A stretch of 64,000 bases of DNA from Oreohelix idahoensis (GCA_024509875.1 JAMPIV010011335.1:606020-670019); one strand, 5' to 3'. Shown: positions 24,281 to 35,969, numbered from the stretch's first letter. Notes: generated from the letters alone by a model not told the origin. Numbers and translations are program-made.

Positions 24281-24770
24281 CTTCGCTCTACATAATCTTC
24301 TAATAGCTTACTTACTTAGTCGTTCCCCTTCTACCGTGAGGTGTAGAGGTATCTTCTAATAGCAAGTACTTAATTGTTTCTTTTTGTTTATTAAATTTAA
24401 AAAAAAAACGTTTTGCCTCGTTTTGGGGAAGCGTACTCCATTCAACCCTTACAAAGGTTTATCGTTATATTGTGACTCATGTCTACATATAAAAGACTTT
24501 ATGGTCTGGAAAATAATTTGTTATTTTCAGTTGCAGCATTTATTAAATTCTTCAGTTACGCCATACTCATTTTAAAATTGAATGTTACTGCACGTTACAT
24601 GTCAGTAAGTGTATTCTTGTGTTAGCGATTGTCAACAGCTGAAGTTGTATCCTATTCCGGCGGGGGGGTGGTTAGGGGGGTGGGGGTGCTTTTTTAATGA
24701 CCAAAAACTGAACAGAATAATTGTGCTATTTCGTCACACAGGTCTCTGATTATTTGATTGCACAAGCAGC

Positions 24771-24850
24771 ACGTAAACAAGTAGATCTTGACGTAAACAA
24801 GTAGATCTTGACGTAAACAAGTAGATCTTGACGTAAACAAGTAGATCTTG
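24771..24850. repeat. 20-bp tandem repeat, four exact copies
   Basis: ACGTAAACAAGTAGATCTTG occurs four times in a row without change, followed by a partial ACGTA. Confidence 0.97.
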
Positions 24851-25080
24851 ACGTAGATCATAATTATCATCATTACTCTTCAGCTACCCCAAGGAACACA
24901 AGCCTTCAACAAACACGTGCCAATGCCTCGTGTCGCGTGCCGCCATCTCAAGTTCTGTCCTTGTTAACCACTCACCATTTTCATTTATGTCTCCAGTTCT
25001 CTTCTCCAAGTGTTTGTCAGCCTACCTCTTCTTCTCTTACTCTGGGGGGTTCCAGAACAAGGACTGCCAGGTAATGCTAT

Positions 25081-25208
25081 CAACAGGTTTCTTCAACAGG
25101 TGTCTTCAACAGGTGTCTTCAACAGGTGTCTTCAACAGGTGTCTTCAACAGGTTTCTTCAACAGGTGTCTTCAACAGGTGTCTTCAACAGGTGTCTTCAA
25201 CAGGTGTC
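25081..25208. repeat. 13-bp tandem repeat, nearly ten copies
   Basis: The unit CAACAGGTGTCTT repeats with only G-to-T variants (GGTTTCTT). Because 13 is not a multiple of 3, the frame rotates, and overlapping open frames over it are artefacts. Confidence 0.95.
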
Positions 25209-25342
25209 CTATCCGAATCTCTAGCGTTTTCTCTTCTTCTTAACTCTTGTTCCACTGGTACTTTCCTGGTTCATGTCTTCGGTTCCACTCTTGTGGCTCT
25301 TGTTTCGCCACCTAAGATAATTAAGCATTATTGTTGTCTTTA

Positions 25343-25690
25343 CGAGCGTCCCATTGGTAGAGTGGTTAGAGCGCTGGTCTATTCTGCCAGTTGAATACGC
25401 GTTCGAAACAAGGTGGCGTCAAGCTCCAGTCTATCCAGCTATAAATTGGTACCTGACTCTGCTCGTGAGTTAGAAAAGGAAAAGGCAGCGAGGAAGGAAA
25501 CTGGTCACCCCCCCCCCCCCCTCGAAGTTGGACATAGTAGAGTGAAGTCTCTAACATTTCACTCCCCTATCTTTACCTTTTATTACCTCCCATGAGCATC
25601 AATGACGGCGTTGTCTCCCCTACTCCACAGTAGTGGTCCAACAATGGCCAAACTTAGAGTATGACGATGAGGGTCCTCAATTGTTATTGT
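25343..25690 (+). mobile_element. tRNA-derived SINE, full-length-looking copy
   Basis: The head GAGCGTCCCATTGGTAGAG with TTAGAGCGCTGG resembles tRNA with an A box (TGGTAGAGTGG). GCGTTCGAAAC at 25399-25409 resembles a B box. The body (TACCTGACT, AAAAGGCAGCGAGGAAGG, a C run, then TAGTGGTCCAACAATGGCC and GAGGGTCCTCAA) recurs at 63485-63830. Its 3' half recurs inverted at 44148-44428. Two RNA polymerase III boxes plus dispersed copies make a SINE. It is not a functional tRNA: no clean cloverleaf is visible. Confidence 0.75.
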
Positions 25691-27317
25691 TATTCTCTTC
25701 TTCTCTTCTTCCATCCTTAGCCACCAACCGGCAAAGCAGTATGTGGCCAGTACGCCTAGTGGCGTCTTAGGGCAACAACAAATTGATCAATCTATCGCTG
25801 CTTCCACCACCGCCTAGTGGCGTCTTTGTGGAACAGAAACAGACCAAACAATCTATCGTTGTTTCCGTAATCAGATTGGTTGGCAAGCAGGTGATCAGCT
25901 GTAGCGGAAGGTTTTATGTGTGTGAGATGATAATGCTAGAGTAGAAATAGTATTCTCTCCAGAATGTGTGAGGTCCCAGTGACAGAGAAGTACACTGGTA
26001 TCACTCGATAGTCACGGCTGTGAAAGTATCTGGACTGAAAATATTCAGAGAACAGTCAGACCTTACTGCGCCACCTCCGCTATGTGACCACCTGTGATAT
26101 TAATAAAAATTCAACCAAACTCAGTATCAACTATATTGAATGAATAAAGCTGGTGAATACAATTTATATCCTCTTTATTTACATCTATCTAATTGTGGTG
26201 ATTGGGTGTGACTGGTGATACAACAGTTATATTTATACAAAACCAAATTGGCGAAATCAATTACAGTTTTTACAAGTTAAACTAAAATGTCATTTCTTTA
26301 GACTCTTCCAATTAGTTGGGTAATAGACTTCTTCACTGTCTTATTCACTTTATAACTTTCACTAGTTTATCACGCAAATTGTCATCACAAAACTCTGCTT
26401 GACAGTTATCACTTCTTGGTTGCACGATTGTCACAAATATCACTCATCTGTTTTTATAATCAGTGTTCATATGAGATGTACAGCTTCAGTAGGTCGTGCT
26501 TCTACCAATCCAGGCACTGCTGGGGCGATTAGCCTTGATCATCGAGCAATTCTTGATCATTGACCTCTGACTTTTGGTTGACAAATATGAACCTGCAGAT
26601 AATTGTAGGATATGTGGCTATTTGTGGATAAAAATTACCACATTCCTATTGTAGGTGAGATGAATTTGTTTTCAGATGTATGCGTGAAAATGAATGATTA
26701 TGGATCAGTGACAAGACAGGTGTCTACTGTGGAACATTTTATAAAATCAAATAATACAAAATAATATGTACACACATATATGGTATGAGGTTATAGTATC
26801 CCCCTGCCTGACACGTTAGCTCTGTAAAGTGCAGTAACTTGATGACAGAATGAATAAGCCCTGATAATGATTGTGCTAGCCCTGATACGGACTCAGTCAC
26901 GGTGGTTATATTTCGGGTTCCAATCTTCAACAATCCTATCAAGTAATCAATTAATATGCATGATACTTTCATAACATATAGATTAAACAAATCCTGAAAT
27001 AAAAGTTGTAATTACTGTATTATTTTACATAGTAACTTTACATACCCTCGCAGGATCTAATTAAGATCAGTAAAGACTGGCTTTAGTGGAGTAACAGAAC
27101 TGCCTGGCTGCAAATAACAAGATATTGGCCTCTGCACGTTCCTCTCTCTCCAGCCGTTGTCCTTCTGTCTTGCTTCGCTGTACAAGTGAATTTGAAATGT
27201 TGTTGTTGTTGTTGTTGATTTCGTCTACTATGTTGCTGTAATACCCTGTTCAACCTGAAAGTTGGTTATAATTGGGGTATATAGGGTGTTTACTATCTTC
27301 GGTGCTAGCCTGTTGTT
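25691..27317. other. Non-genic stretch
   Basis: CGCCTAGTGGCGTCTT occurs twice (near 25760 and 25815) within a diverged direct duplication of roughly 60 bases that ends TCTATCGTTG-like. A short TTG microsatellite lies near 27199-27216. Otherwise I see AT-rich sequence with no recognisable gene. Confidence 0.45.
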
Positions 27318-27333
27318 AGTCCTGAAAAGGACT
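27318..27333 (-). promoter_or_regulatory. Histone-type 3' stem-loop sequence, copy 2
   Basis: On the minus strand, AGTCCTTTTCAGGACT forms a perfect 6-bp stem with a TTTC loop. It fits the metazoan replication-dependent histone consensus (G at stem position 2, YYCT then TTTC then AGRR). It lies about 110 bases after the LINE ORF1 stop. No histone gene is nearby. Binding by stem-loop-binding protein is inference. Confidence 0.45.
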
Positions 27334-27443
27334 GGTCCGAAAAAGGACTACTAGCTGCCTGTCAGGATACCTCTTTGCTCTTGTCCATTCGGGGTGTCGT
27401 GGCGTGTTCATGGTGTACATTTGTTGTTTTCCTATCTGGCTTG

Positions 27444-29456
27444 TTAGGTTTTGTGAGTTTTTGTCCTCCTCGTTTCTGCTTCTTGTGTCTTCCTTTTCTC
27501 CAGTGTCTGGGAAAGCGCTTTTTCTATCATTGTTGGGAGTAGCTCTTCCCACGTTTCCTCGATGACTTTTTCGTCTGATTGGTAGTTCGTTTTAGTGTCT
27601 TTTGTGTTTGATGTAATTTCTTCAATAGTCATTCTTTCTGCCTCTATTCTTTTCAGTAGTTGTTCGTTTCCATCTTTCAGTTCTATCAGTTTCCTTACAT
27701 CTTCTTCTATCTGTTGCTGAATTCTTTTCATGTCTTGGTGTATTATTTTCATGTCGTTTATGACTTGTTGTTGTTTCGCGCTTTCCGAGCTGTCATGTAT
27801 TTCTTCACATCTGTCAGTTGAGGTTCTGTTTTTGTGTGGCTGGCGGTTTTCTCTCTCCTTTCGCAGTTGTTGTTTTAATTCTCTCACTTCAGTCGTGAGC
27901 CGTCTGACTTGTTCCGTTAGGCTGTCTTGGCGCCTATCATCTAGAGTACTTGCCTTCAGTGTGTTTTTTGCCTCATGGTATGATACTCTCTTTCCAATGG
28001 CAACTGTAATTATTTGCCTTGTTTGTTGGTATTCGGGACATCCTCGGTATCGTGCTCCGTGCTTTCCGAGGCAGTTGGTACATTTTCTATTGTTATTTGG
28101 TGCTTTGTAGTCTTGGTCTTTTTTGGCCTTTGGGCAGTCTTTGTATTCGTGGCTGCCCGCACAGTATCTACAGACCGTCTCTTTTCTGCACGTGTTCCTT
28201 GTGTGAGAAAATCCCTGGCACTTTGAACATTGTATCACTGGCGGGATGAAGGCATGTGCTCTTCGAGGTCTATTCTGGATAGTGATGTTTTCTGGAACTG
28301 TTTTCCCCTGTAGAGTCACTATTATCAGTCTGGTGTCTTCTTTGTTCCAGGATTTAAGCCTTTCTGCGTGTGTGAATCTGTACCGAGGGTTTTCGGCCTG
28401 GATGTAGCTGAGGGCCTCTGTGTCTGACAAGTTGGTGTCTATCCCTTTGATGACTACTCTCTTGGTTTCAGTGTAGATTTCTGCTTGGATTTTGATCCGG
28501 TGTGGTAGCTGAAATTCTTTAGGCCCGGATGCCAGAGCAGTCATCAGCAATTTAGTTTTTTCTGTATCATTCAGGGCAAGTGTCACTCCCTGTTGGTGCC
28601 TTCTGATACTAATTATGCCTCTTTTGCCTACTACTTTCTCCAGGACATTGATTACTTTGTCGTCCGGGAGTGCCCTGAGTGTGGCTTCTCCTTCCGACAA
28701 CTGCGTAATTTTTATTTTGCGCTCTTGATCCTGTTCTTTGTGAATACTTTTCCTTAGTTCGCCTGGGCGGCATCTCCCATCTGCTACCACTGGTTGAGTA
28801 TTTGTCTTCGGGCTCGGTGCCCTGTCCTCTTCTGTCTGCTTGTGATTTTGCTTCTCTTGTTCACCTCGGAGGACTTGGCTGTTCTTTGTAGGATTCCGGC
28901 GTATCTCGATGTCTGACACCCGAGCCGCCTCAAATAGTGCTTCTTTCATCTCGGCATCGGGTGGTGGTGTCAACGGTGTTTTGTGTAGCTTCTCTGTAGT
29001 AGACAGGGCTTCAGTTGACGATTTGGGTACTTGTGGTGGTGGTCCCTGGGTTTTAGGCTCCTGTCTTCTTTTTCTTCTTTCCAACATCTGTTTTATCTGT
29101 TCTAACGCTTTCATCTGGTCTTCTTCTTCTGACATCTGTTCTATCTGCTCTAATGTGCTCACCATGTAGTCATATTCTGGGTCTTCATCGTCAAGTTCAG
29201 AACTGCTTGCATCTGCTTTCTGCTCTTCCTCGCAAGGAGTCTGGTCATTCGGGCTCTCAACCGGGTCGATACACGTCGCAGCTAGCTCCGTCATCGTATC
29301 AAGAGTTGGAGAAATTTCGGTCCCCGCACGAGTACTTGGGGCAGTTTTGCTCTCTGGCTGTCTTTCTTTGTTGATTGTGTTATTCCACTGGCTGTTCTGC
29401 GCTGGTGGGCTGGTATAAATCTTCATCTTTTTAGCGTGAGGTTTCTTTCGGCCCAT
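27444..29456 (-). CDS. LINE ORF1 (gag-like nucleic-acid-binding protein)
   Basis: The frame is open upstream to 29639, but MGRKKPHAKKMKIY at 29456 looks like the true start, giving 670 residues. Domains (numbered from that start): acidic, low-complexity N-terminus with QIEQMSEEED-type helices; a central region with VVIKGIDTNLSDTEALSYIQ and TLQGKTVPENI, like the RRM-related part of LINE ORF1 proteins; three CCHC knuckles at about 410-423, 429-441 and 459-473 (CSKCQGFSHTRNTC, CRYCAGSHEYKDC, CTNCLGKHGARYRGC); then a long coiled coil. Multiple knuckles after a PRE_C2HC-like region are typical of Jockey/I-type ORF1, which packages element RNA. No endonuclease/RT frame follows: the minus strand below 27444 gives only a 78-residue overlapping frame. 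The reading frame is intact, so it is either young or an ORF1-only element. Confidence 0.8.
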   Translation of the reverse strand: MGRKKPHAKKMKIYTSPPAQNSQWNNTINKERQPESKTAPSTRAGTEISPTLDTMTELAATCIDPVESPNDQTPCEEEQKADASSSELDDEDPEYDYMVSTLEQIEQMSEEEDQMKALEQIKQMLERRKRRQEPKTQGPPPQVPKSSTEALSTTEKLHKTPLTPPPDAEMKEALFEAARVSDIEIRRNPTKNSQVLRGEQEKQNHKQTEEDRAPSPKTNTQPVVADGRCRPGELRKSIHKEQDQERKIKITQLSEGEATLRALPDDKVINVLEKVVGKRGIISIRRHQQGVTLALNDTEKTKLLMTALASGPKEFQLPHRIKIQAEIYTETKRVVIKGIDTNLSDTEALSYIQAENPRYRFTHAERLKSWNKEDTRLIIVTLQGKTVPENITIQNRPRRAHAFIPPVIQCSKCQGFSHTRNTCRKETVCRYCAGSHEYKDCPKAKKDQDYKAPNNNRKCTNCLGKHGARYRGCPEYQQTRQIITVAIGKRVSYHEAKNTLKASTLDDRRQDSLTEQVRRLTTEVRELKQQLRKERENRQPHKNRTSTDRCEEIHDSSESAKQQQVINDMKIIHQDMKRIQQQIEEDVRKLIELKDGNEQLLKRIEAERMTIEEITSNTKDTKTNYQSDEKVIEETWEELLPTMIEKALSQTLEKRKTQEAETRRTKTHKT

Positions 29457-29480
29457 TTTGACTATTGCGATCGCTGTGTA

Positions 29481-29496
29481 CGTCCTGAAAAGGACG
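29481..29496 (-). promoter_or_regulatory. Histone-type stem-loop sequence, copy 1
   Basis: The minus strand reads CGTCCTTTTCAGGACG, 25 bases before the ORF1 ATG. The 14-base core equals the copy at 27318-27333. The outermost pair is C-G here and A-T there, so both copies keep a perfect 6-bp stem with a TTTC loop. Confidence 0.45.
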
Positions 29497-30147
29497 CTGG
29501 TTATAGTGCGGTAGAGGTTGTTGTGTGTTGTTCCGTTGTGATTGTAATTTTCTCTATCAAAGTGATTTCCGTCCGCCCTTATATATGCAGCTACCGGACG
29601 TACAGGAAACAAGGCTCGCAACTCCAGCAAACTTCCCAAAAAAGTTGTAACTTCGGGGGGTTTGTGCTAGAGGTGTTTCAAACCTTGGTCTCGTGCATTT
29701 CACCTAACCCAGTTCAAGCCTTTGGAGTTATATATTTCCGTTCTCCATGAGTTGACCTTTATATCCATATGTTGTTTTCCCATATCTGTCGTGTTAACGA
29801 TTATATATTGAATTATAAATAGGAAAAACACAGCATTTCTCAATGCACGGACACTATTCTTGCGAAATTCTTCACAACTACTTACTCCCTTCTGATTTCC
29901 TTGTACCTATACATAAATGAAGATATTCCCGTCAAAAGGAGACCATTCTCATCCTTGTCTGTCATTCCGTTCTCCTTCCCGATCGCTAATTCTAACCATG
30001 TTTCGGACGATTATACTTCCTTATACAATCGCCGAAGTCGTTCTATCTGACCGTGGGAAACCCCTTCTCTGATTGGCTGCCCTAGATGTTGTTCGTCCAT
30101 CACGGGTGATGAAGACCACTCTGTTCATCCAATTATTTAAGAATATG
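29497..30147. other. Probable LINE 5' UTR and unassigned sequence
   Basis: The first part lies upstream of ORF1 on its strand and may be its 5' UTR. The rest contains no recognisable gene. Confidence 0.35.
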
Positions 30148-30672
30148 TTAGGTTAGTCTATGGGTACGAAGGTGACTGAAGAGCCCGATGCGGGCCTGGA
30201 AAGATCTTGGACAGTGTGGGCAGGGAATGTTTGCTTCATGTGAAGGTTTTATTTCACGGTCCTTTCTAGCTTGTCTCCGCTGTTCTGCTGCTGCTCTTCT
30301 GGATGATTCGCATGCTGCTGCACCTTTACGAAGAGATGTGCGCCAAGCAGTTCGGTCTTGCGCAGCAGCTTCCCATGTGTCTGGGTTTATGTCAAAGGTT
30401 TTCAATGACGTCTTTAACGTGTCTTTGAAGCGCTTCTTTTGGCCACCATGGGAGCGTTTACCCTTCTGCATCTCACCATAAAAGAGTATCTTTGGCAGTC
30501 GATGGTCTGGCATGCGGACTACATGACCTGCCCAGCGAATTTGTGACTGCATCAGAATAGTATCAATACTAGGGATACCAGCTCTGTCAAGAACGGCGGT
30601 ATCCGGGATCTTGTCTTGCCCTAGATACACACAGGAAAATACCCCTGCATTCCTTTGTACAGGCCAGCACAC
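30148..30672 (-). pseudogene. LINE ORF2 C-terminal tail with C2H2 finger
   Basis: The frame reads IRWAGHVVRMPDHRLPKILF, then SHGGQKKRFKDTLKTSLK, INPDTWEAAAQDRTAWR, an alanine/arginine-rich helix, and ends CPHCPRSFQARIGLFSHLRTH. This block is the well-known C-terminus of LINE endonuclease/reverse transcriptase proteins seen across animals: the W-(A/G)-GHV-x-RM region and a terminal zinc finger. The RT and endonuclease are missing, so it is a 5'-truncated copy. It belongs to a different family from its RNase H-bearing neighbour at 30886-32930. Clade assignment is not possible from this piece alone. Confidence 0.8.
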
Positions 30673-30885
30673 TGGTGTCCCACTTTTCGGTCTTCAAACA
30701 TTTAACTAGGCAATGCGTAACATGCGACATCAGCCCACTGTGCGAAGTTTTTACGGGATGGGGTAAACAGCCCCATGCCCAACCCTCCTTAGTCGCTTTT
30801 TACGACATGCGTGGTAGGGTGCAGTGTTACTATTCTTTGCTCCCCTTTCGGGCCCCGGCAACACACGGGTGTGTTATTGTTATTG

Positions 30886-32930
30886 TTATACAGAATTGAC
30901 ATCATAGCACTCCGGGCAAACCCATAGGTGCTCAGTCTCCATCAGTATATGTCGAAGAGTATGAATGCTAACTGTTCCTGTAGCTCGCTGGTTGTAAACA
31001 CGACGGATGCATCCTCTCACACGTCCATCTCTACTAGTCTTACGTTTGATGCCAAATTCCAATAGTTTTAACCTTGATGATTCATCTATTGCAGTGTCAT
31101 TCTCTAACAGGCGATCATTAATTGTTCTCAGTATATCTCCTTTATCCATATCCAGTGTCCCCACTATGGGTGCTCTTGATGCTAGTCTGTCAGCTCTTTC
31201 ATTACCACATACTCCAGCTTGACCAGGACAGTATATCCACACCAGCTCTCGTAAACTGGAAGCTTCTATGAATGTTTTCCATTCATGCCGCAACCAACCA
31301 CTTTGAACCTTCCGAAGCGTGCACTGAGAGTCTGACACAATGATAGCCTTTGTTAATGAAGTTTCAGATATCCACCTTAAGGCTGCAGTAACAGCCTCGA
31401 CCTCCATTCTCATGCTGGAAGTTGTTATCTTGTAAGCCCCGCTATGTTCGGCGACGATTCTGCCCTGCACCCGAGCAGAGAAGCCCCAACCGGATTTCTT
31501 ACCACGGATCACAGACCCATCTGTATACACAACGGCATCATCATCGCCGGAATGATCATGTATCAGATGACTAATTTCTAATTCTGCTTTTCCATTCCCC
31601 AATTTCTACACTCTCTGCCAAGGCTGATGATGACATGCTGGTAGTTAATTCAGTTCTCGTCTGACATACTCCACTCTTCCCCCTTGAATATATTGTCGAC
31701 TATGGCCACCTGCTTGATAGTTGTCTCTGCCTGTGCCATACATGACATTCCTCTCTTTATTCTTGCTCCCTTAATGTCAGCTATGTTACCATGCAGAGGG
31801 TGCCGTTTGTCTGTGGATACTCGCATATAGGCTTTTGCTTGGGCCATCGCATATCTGGATTTAATCGACAGCACTCCAAGCATATACCTCATTGTCACAA
31901 TGGGATATCCCGCATACAGCCCAAGACTATGCGCATCCCTTCATTCTGAATGCGTTCTAGTCGTTCACATTGTGTTACTGACAGCGTAAGTATTCCGAGT
32001 CCATACTCAATGACCAATATGACTAGCTGTTGATAAAGAAGAAATAATAATCTCTGCTCCAGACGCGCCGCAGCCATCATTTTCAGGGCCGCTAGACCTC
32101 TCCTGCATGTCTGTGTGATTTGCTCAACATGGTACTTAAACGAGAGCCCGCGATTAAATGTAACTCCGAGGTATTTCAGCTTTTCTTGCCTTTCAATCCT
32201 CTGTCCATTGAGAGTAATTATCTGGGAGGTCTGCTTTCACAATGGAGTTGTTCAAGGAGCACCACATCACGCAGGCCTTGTTAGGATTGACTTTGGAGCC
32301 AGTTTCCTCGCACCATTTAGACACCTCCTGTAGTGTCCCATGTATGCTATTAACCATTTCTTGTCGGTCAGAGCCAGTTCTGTAAATGACTATATCATCA
32401 GCAAATGTCAGTGTTCGTCCCAACCCAGTCGGCTGAATTGGTGGCTACTTTTGCTGTATAGATATTAAACAGCACTGGTGATAGTGGAGAGCCCTGGGGT
32501 AGTCCCGGGCAAATGAGCATTGGATCTGACGTCCACGTTCAATAGCGAAATGCAACTGACCTCTCAGTTAAGGCAGCTGCTATCCATCTTGTAAGCCAAG
32601 GGTTAACACCGCAAGCCATTAAACGGTTTATTAATGTTGCACACTGTTATAAGCATCCTCTAGGTCAATTGCTACCGCAACCGTTTCTCGCTTATCCTAG
32701 AACCCCTCATATACATCATAAACAAAAGTTCCGGCGTTACCCCACGTTACTTTCATGGGCCTATAGCTGCCGAGAGTATCGGGTAGGATCTGTGCATTTT
32801 CGAGGTGATTCATTATTTTTCGTGCTACTATCTTTTCTAGTAGTTTACCATAGACATTCTGCATTGTAATAATTCTGTAGCTGCTGAGAAGCGTAGGGTC
32901 TTTACCTCAAGTGTATCAATCTTCGCTCAA
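30886..32930 (-). pseudogene. LINE reverse transcriptase plus RNase H fragment, frame-broken
   Basis: Running right to left on the minus strand: AIDLEDAY (about 32670) and GLPQGSPLSPVLFNIYTAKV (about 32500), the RT fingers and palm; FADDIVIY (about 32400), the catalytic YxDD-type motif; further RT thumb frames to 31650; then an RNase H from 31602 with VYTDGSVI, the E in MEVEAVTAAL, VSDSQ and the final GNERADRLA. An RNase H after RT points to the I/Jockey-related LINEs. Several frameshifts split it into at least four frames, so it is inactive. No endonuclease was found. It precedes a different LINE tail, so these pieces are stacked copies and not one element. Confidence 0.8.
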
Positions 32931-32996
32931 GATTACTCTTGGCAGAGATAAACATAGAAGAATGATCCTTCTATTTAATGGAGCCTCACAGGATTT
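32906..32996 (+). mobile_element. SINE 3' fragment
   Basis: The sequence CAATCTTCGCTCAAGATTAC and CTTGGCAGAGAT matches, in inverted orientation, the SINE pieces at 44148-44428. It directly precedes the plus-strand LINE at 33001. Confidence 0.5.
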
Positions 32997-33000
32997 TATA

Positions 33001-33377
33001 GAAAAGCAAGCATATTTCAAAGCTGGCATTTGCTGATGATCTTGCCCTGATTGCACAATCAGAGGCACATCTCCAATCCAACCTGCAAGTCTGGAAGGAA
33101 GAGCTGGAGAAGAGAGGGATGGTCATAAGCAGCTCTAATACAAAATCCATGGTGATATCACGAGAAGAAAAAAGACATCAGATTAAGCTGGGAGAACAGG
33201 TCCTGGAGCAAGTCGACCACTTTAAATACCTCGGAGCTATTATAGACCGAAAGGGAGGCATCAAAGAAGAGTTGGCCACTCGAAAAGCAGCAGCTGGGAG
33301 ACTTTTTCGGGCCACAAATCGAGGATTCCTCAGCAAGAGAGAGGTTGGTAAGAAAACGAAGATGGCTGTATACCGCT
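33001..33377 (+). pseudogene. LINE reverse transcriptase thumb region, left half (interrupted)
   Basis: The plus strand reads LAFADDLALIAQSEAHLQSN, then VWKEELEKRGMVISSSNTKS, VDHFKYLGAIIDRKGG and KKTKMAVYR. The ADD is the RT catalytic motif and the FKYLG block is the conserved thumb of LINE RT. The frame stops being LINE exactly at 33377, where the LTR of the inserted retrotransposon begins. It resumes in register at 43105 (TYVPVLTYGCESWAM). The first domain of the RT is absent, so this was already a 5'-truncated copy when interrupted. Confidence 0.9.
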
Positions 33378-35900
33378 TGTAGCAAATAAAGATGATTTGC
33401 TGGGGAGGTTATGATGGTATCCTAACAAAGAGTGAAATAAGTGCATGCAGTAACCGTGCGAGGTCAAGCAAATGTAGGTCCCTGATTCTATAAATGATGA
33501 TGATGAATTGGTACAGGGAACCTAACGCTACCTCCCTAGATCTCACACGGTCTCTCTGTTGGCTCTAGTGTAGGGTGTATGATGTACCTATTGTCTAGGG
33601 GAGAAATGATATGATAGTACACAACACACAAACACTTTACTTTTCTATGAGAAAGTTAATAAAACAGGTGTTAAGTTTTCTTTTGAACTGAATATTACAA
33701 TTTAATCTGCCTGTCCAGTTATATCTTTTGGACAGGTCTTGAAAATAAGGACAAGATAGTTTACAGAAAGAGGGAAATAAAACAACTGGACTTTCTGTCC
33801 ACACAACTAAAATCAAGATATATTTTTCACTGAAGAACAGTTCACAGCTACTACTGTAATCCTATAAAGGGAGAGTCACTGTGTATGAAGGGCTGTTGTG
33901 TCATCATACCCCTTGAAATTCCTGAATATCATAGGGAAACTCAGTGAATGTTATTTGTTTACAAAAAGTGTCAGATGTACCCAGATGTATGGCACATCAC
34001 CTGGGGTTATTTATAAGGAAATTCTCTCCTGAAGATGCAGACTCTTTCACTCGTTCAAGCTCCTCCGTGTTCTTATAATAGTAGAAATGACTGGATGGAG
34101 GCTTTAGGGCTGTATTCACTTTCAGCTGGCTTCCTGCCACCAGTCGGTAACAGGGAATAAAACGCTGGAACAAAAGGATACCTTGGCTTTACATCTACTC
34201 ACTGAGATTATTTAATATTTTCCTACCAGGATATGGGGTCAGCCTTGCGTGCCGTACATGTGCACAAGCCCCTAACTTTGTTTGACTCCCTCCTTGCTGT
34301 GACCACACCTCAGGTCCCTATGGCAGATACGCCACTGTACCTTTACATCTTTTTTCCTCAATACAATAATGTGGGGTAACCACATTTCCGTTGGTATGAT
34401 TTTCTCTTTTCTTTTTATATATATAAATGCTTCAGGCATGTAAATAGTGTTCATAGAACACAGAGGCTTACTACTATAATACTTTAATAATATAACAGCA
34501 TAATCATGACAACATACATCAATTAGATACATTTTAAGATGAGGACGCAACAATGTCTACTACCGACATGTTCTTCATTTTCCCTCAATATCAATACCCA
34601 ATTTTGTTTGCTGTGGAATTAAACATAACAATTCATACATCGTCCTTACCACAATTCAAGAAAATTAAACAAATGATGCTGACTTGCAAAGCAATGGCCG
34701 CAGTTTCACTCTGCACTGGTCTCAGGCTGGGAAATATTTATTTTACTTTAAATTTACCACAGCTGAATCTCAGCAAAATGTTTAATGTAATTTATTTTAG
34801 ACAACTGGCAATTGAATAAGGAAAACCCCTTGCTAATATTGGGTACCACTAGCCAATCAGAAGCTGGCGACTACCAGATTTCAAAATGCAGTTTTTGAAA
34901 AACAAAAAAACAATTCCAAACTACCCCGCGTCTGCTATTTAATTGGCTAGCCTATGTTAGTTGCCATACAACAACAATGTTTCGTTGATAACCAATTTCC
35001 TAGCGCCCCCTCTTCTCACCCTATACTCTCTGTACTCAAGCGAATTTGAATATTCACCTCAATGCCTCTTTCTACGCGATCGTCCCTTTAACGTTATGAA
35101 AAATTCAAGTAAGGTTGACTGTCTGTCTGGTCTACCGTCTTGGACATTTTATTTTTTTCCTTCATAACTTCACTAATACTGGGGCTATCATAGTATTTAA
35201 AACATATTCTTGCTTAGGGGAGTCTCAGCTATCTTATCATATAAGTTTTATGTTCAGTTTCCTATTAATAAAGATTTTCATTTTTGTCACTGTTCGTTCG
35301 TCAAATAAGATTTTACACAAGACCACCATTTCCTCCTTTCTCCTCTCCCGCTTAGCCTATGGGATTCAAATACTACTTGTTTTTGTGACGCCAGTACGTC
35401 TACCACGAGTGGGGACAAACTGTCTGTGTGTTTGCCTCCGATGGCGTTTGCCGCCGCGTGTAGATACGCATGGCAGAGTGTGGCAGGCAAATCGGATGTT
35501 AGACGTGGCGGGTTAACAAGCTGGGTTTTATGATTTGAATTTTATCGTGTTTCACTACCAAATTGTAAGACTTACTACTGATTAACCTGTTAAAAACAAA
35601 ATATTACGTTAATTCAGATAGTATTGTGCGGCGCTCTTCCGCCAATTAGTTAATTTTATCGGTTAGGCGGCCGTGTATGCAGCAGATCTTACAAGTTTAA
35701 ACATCGGTAGTACGTTGGCGAAACCGAAACTGCAACGCGTTGTATATTATATATGCTATAGGCTTTTCGCACTGCACAAAAGGCAGTGGCGGGCGTGTGA
35801 GAGCAATTCCGTCAGACACAATCGGGCTGGTTTTATTTATTGTTGTTTTTATGACTAAAATCTATAGAAATGAGTAATTATCCTCGCAGATTTTACCACA
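33378..35900 (-). repeat. 3' LTR of copy 2
   Basis: About 2,523 bp, nearly identical to 40578-43099. Open frames within it (for example 34553-34819) occur in both LTRs but resemble no protein and are probably chance. LTRs this long are unusual for gypsy-type elements. Confidence 0.95.
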
Positions 35901-35969
35901 CACCTCCCCTCTTAAACATGCATCACTATGCAGGTTATTATCTGCGAGATAACTTAGCTCAATGAAGTC

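Larger units (their letters stand above)
24281..25342. other. Non-genic stretch with a LINE 3'-end scrap and short tandem repeats
   Basis: At 24303-24348 the minus strand carries ACGGTAGAAGGGGAACGACT followed by AAGTAAGTAAG. This is the same 3' end as the LINE that finishes at 43555, so a small LINE tail sits here. A G-rich patch lies at 24661-24690. Two tandem repeats are listed separately. No gene seen. Confidence 0.55.

Noticed and set aside
25343..25415. Functional tRNA gene
   Set aside because: Only A- and B-box-like strings are present; no cloverleaf, and the sequence continues into a repeated SINE body.
29153..29750. Plus-strand frames antisense to the LINE ORF1
   Set aside because: Shadows of the minus-strand coding sequence, with no domains.
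27444..32930. One single LINE with ORF1 and RT in this interval
   Set aside because: On the minus strand the RT fragment lies upstream of ORF1, with an unrelated LINE tail between them; the order is wrong for one element.
34553..34819. 88-residue open frame, repeated at 41756-42022
   Set aside because: The two copies lie in the two LTRs of the same element, which explains their identity; no protein resemblance or conserved codon pattern.
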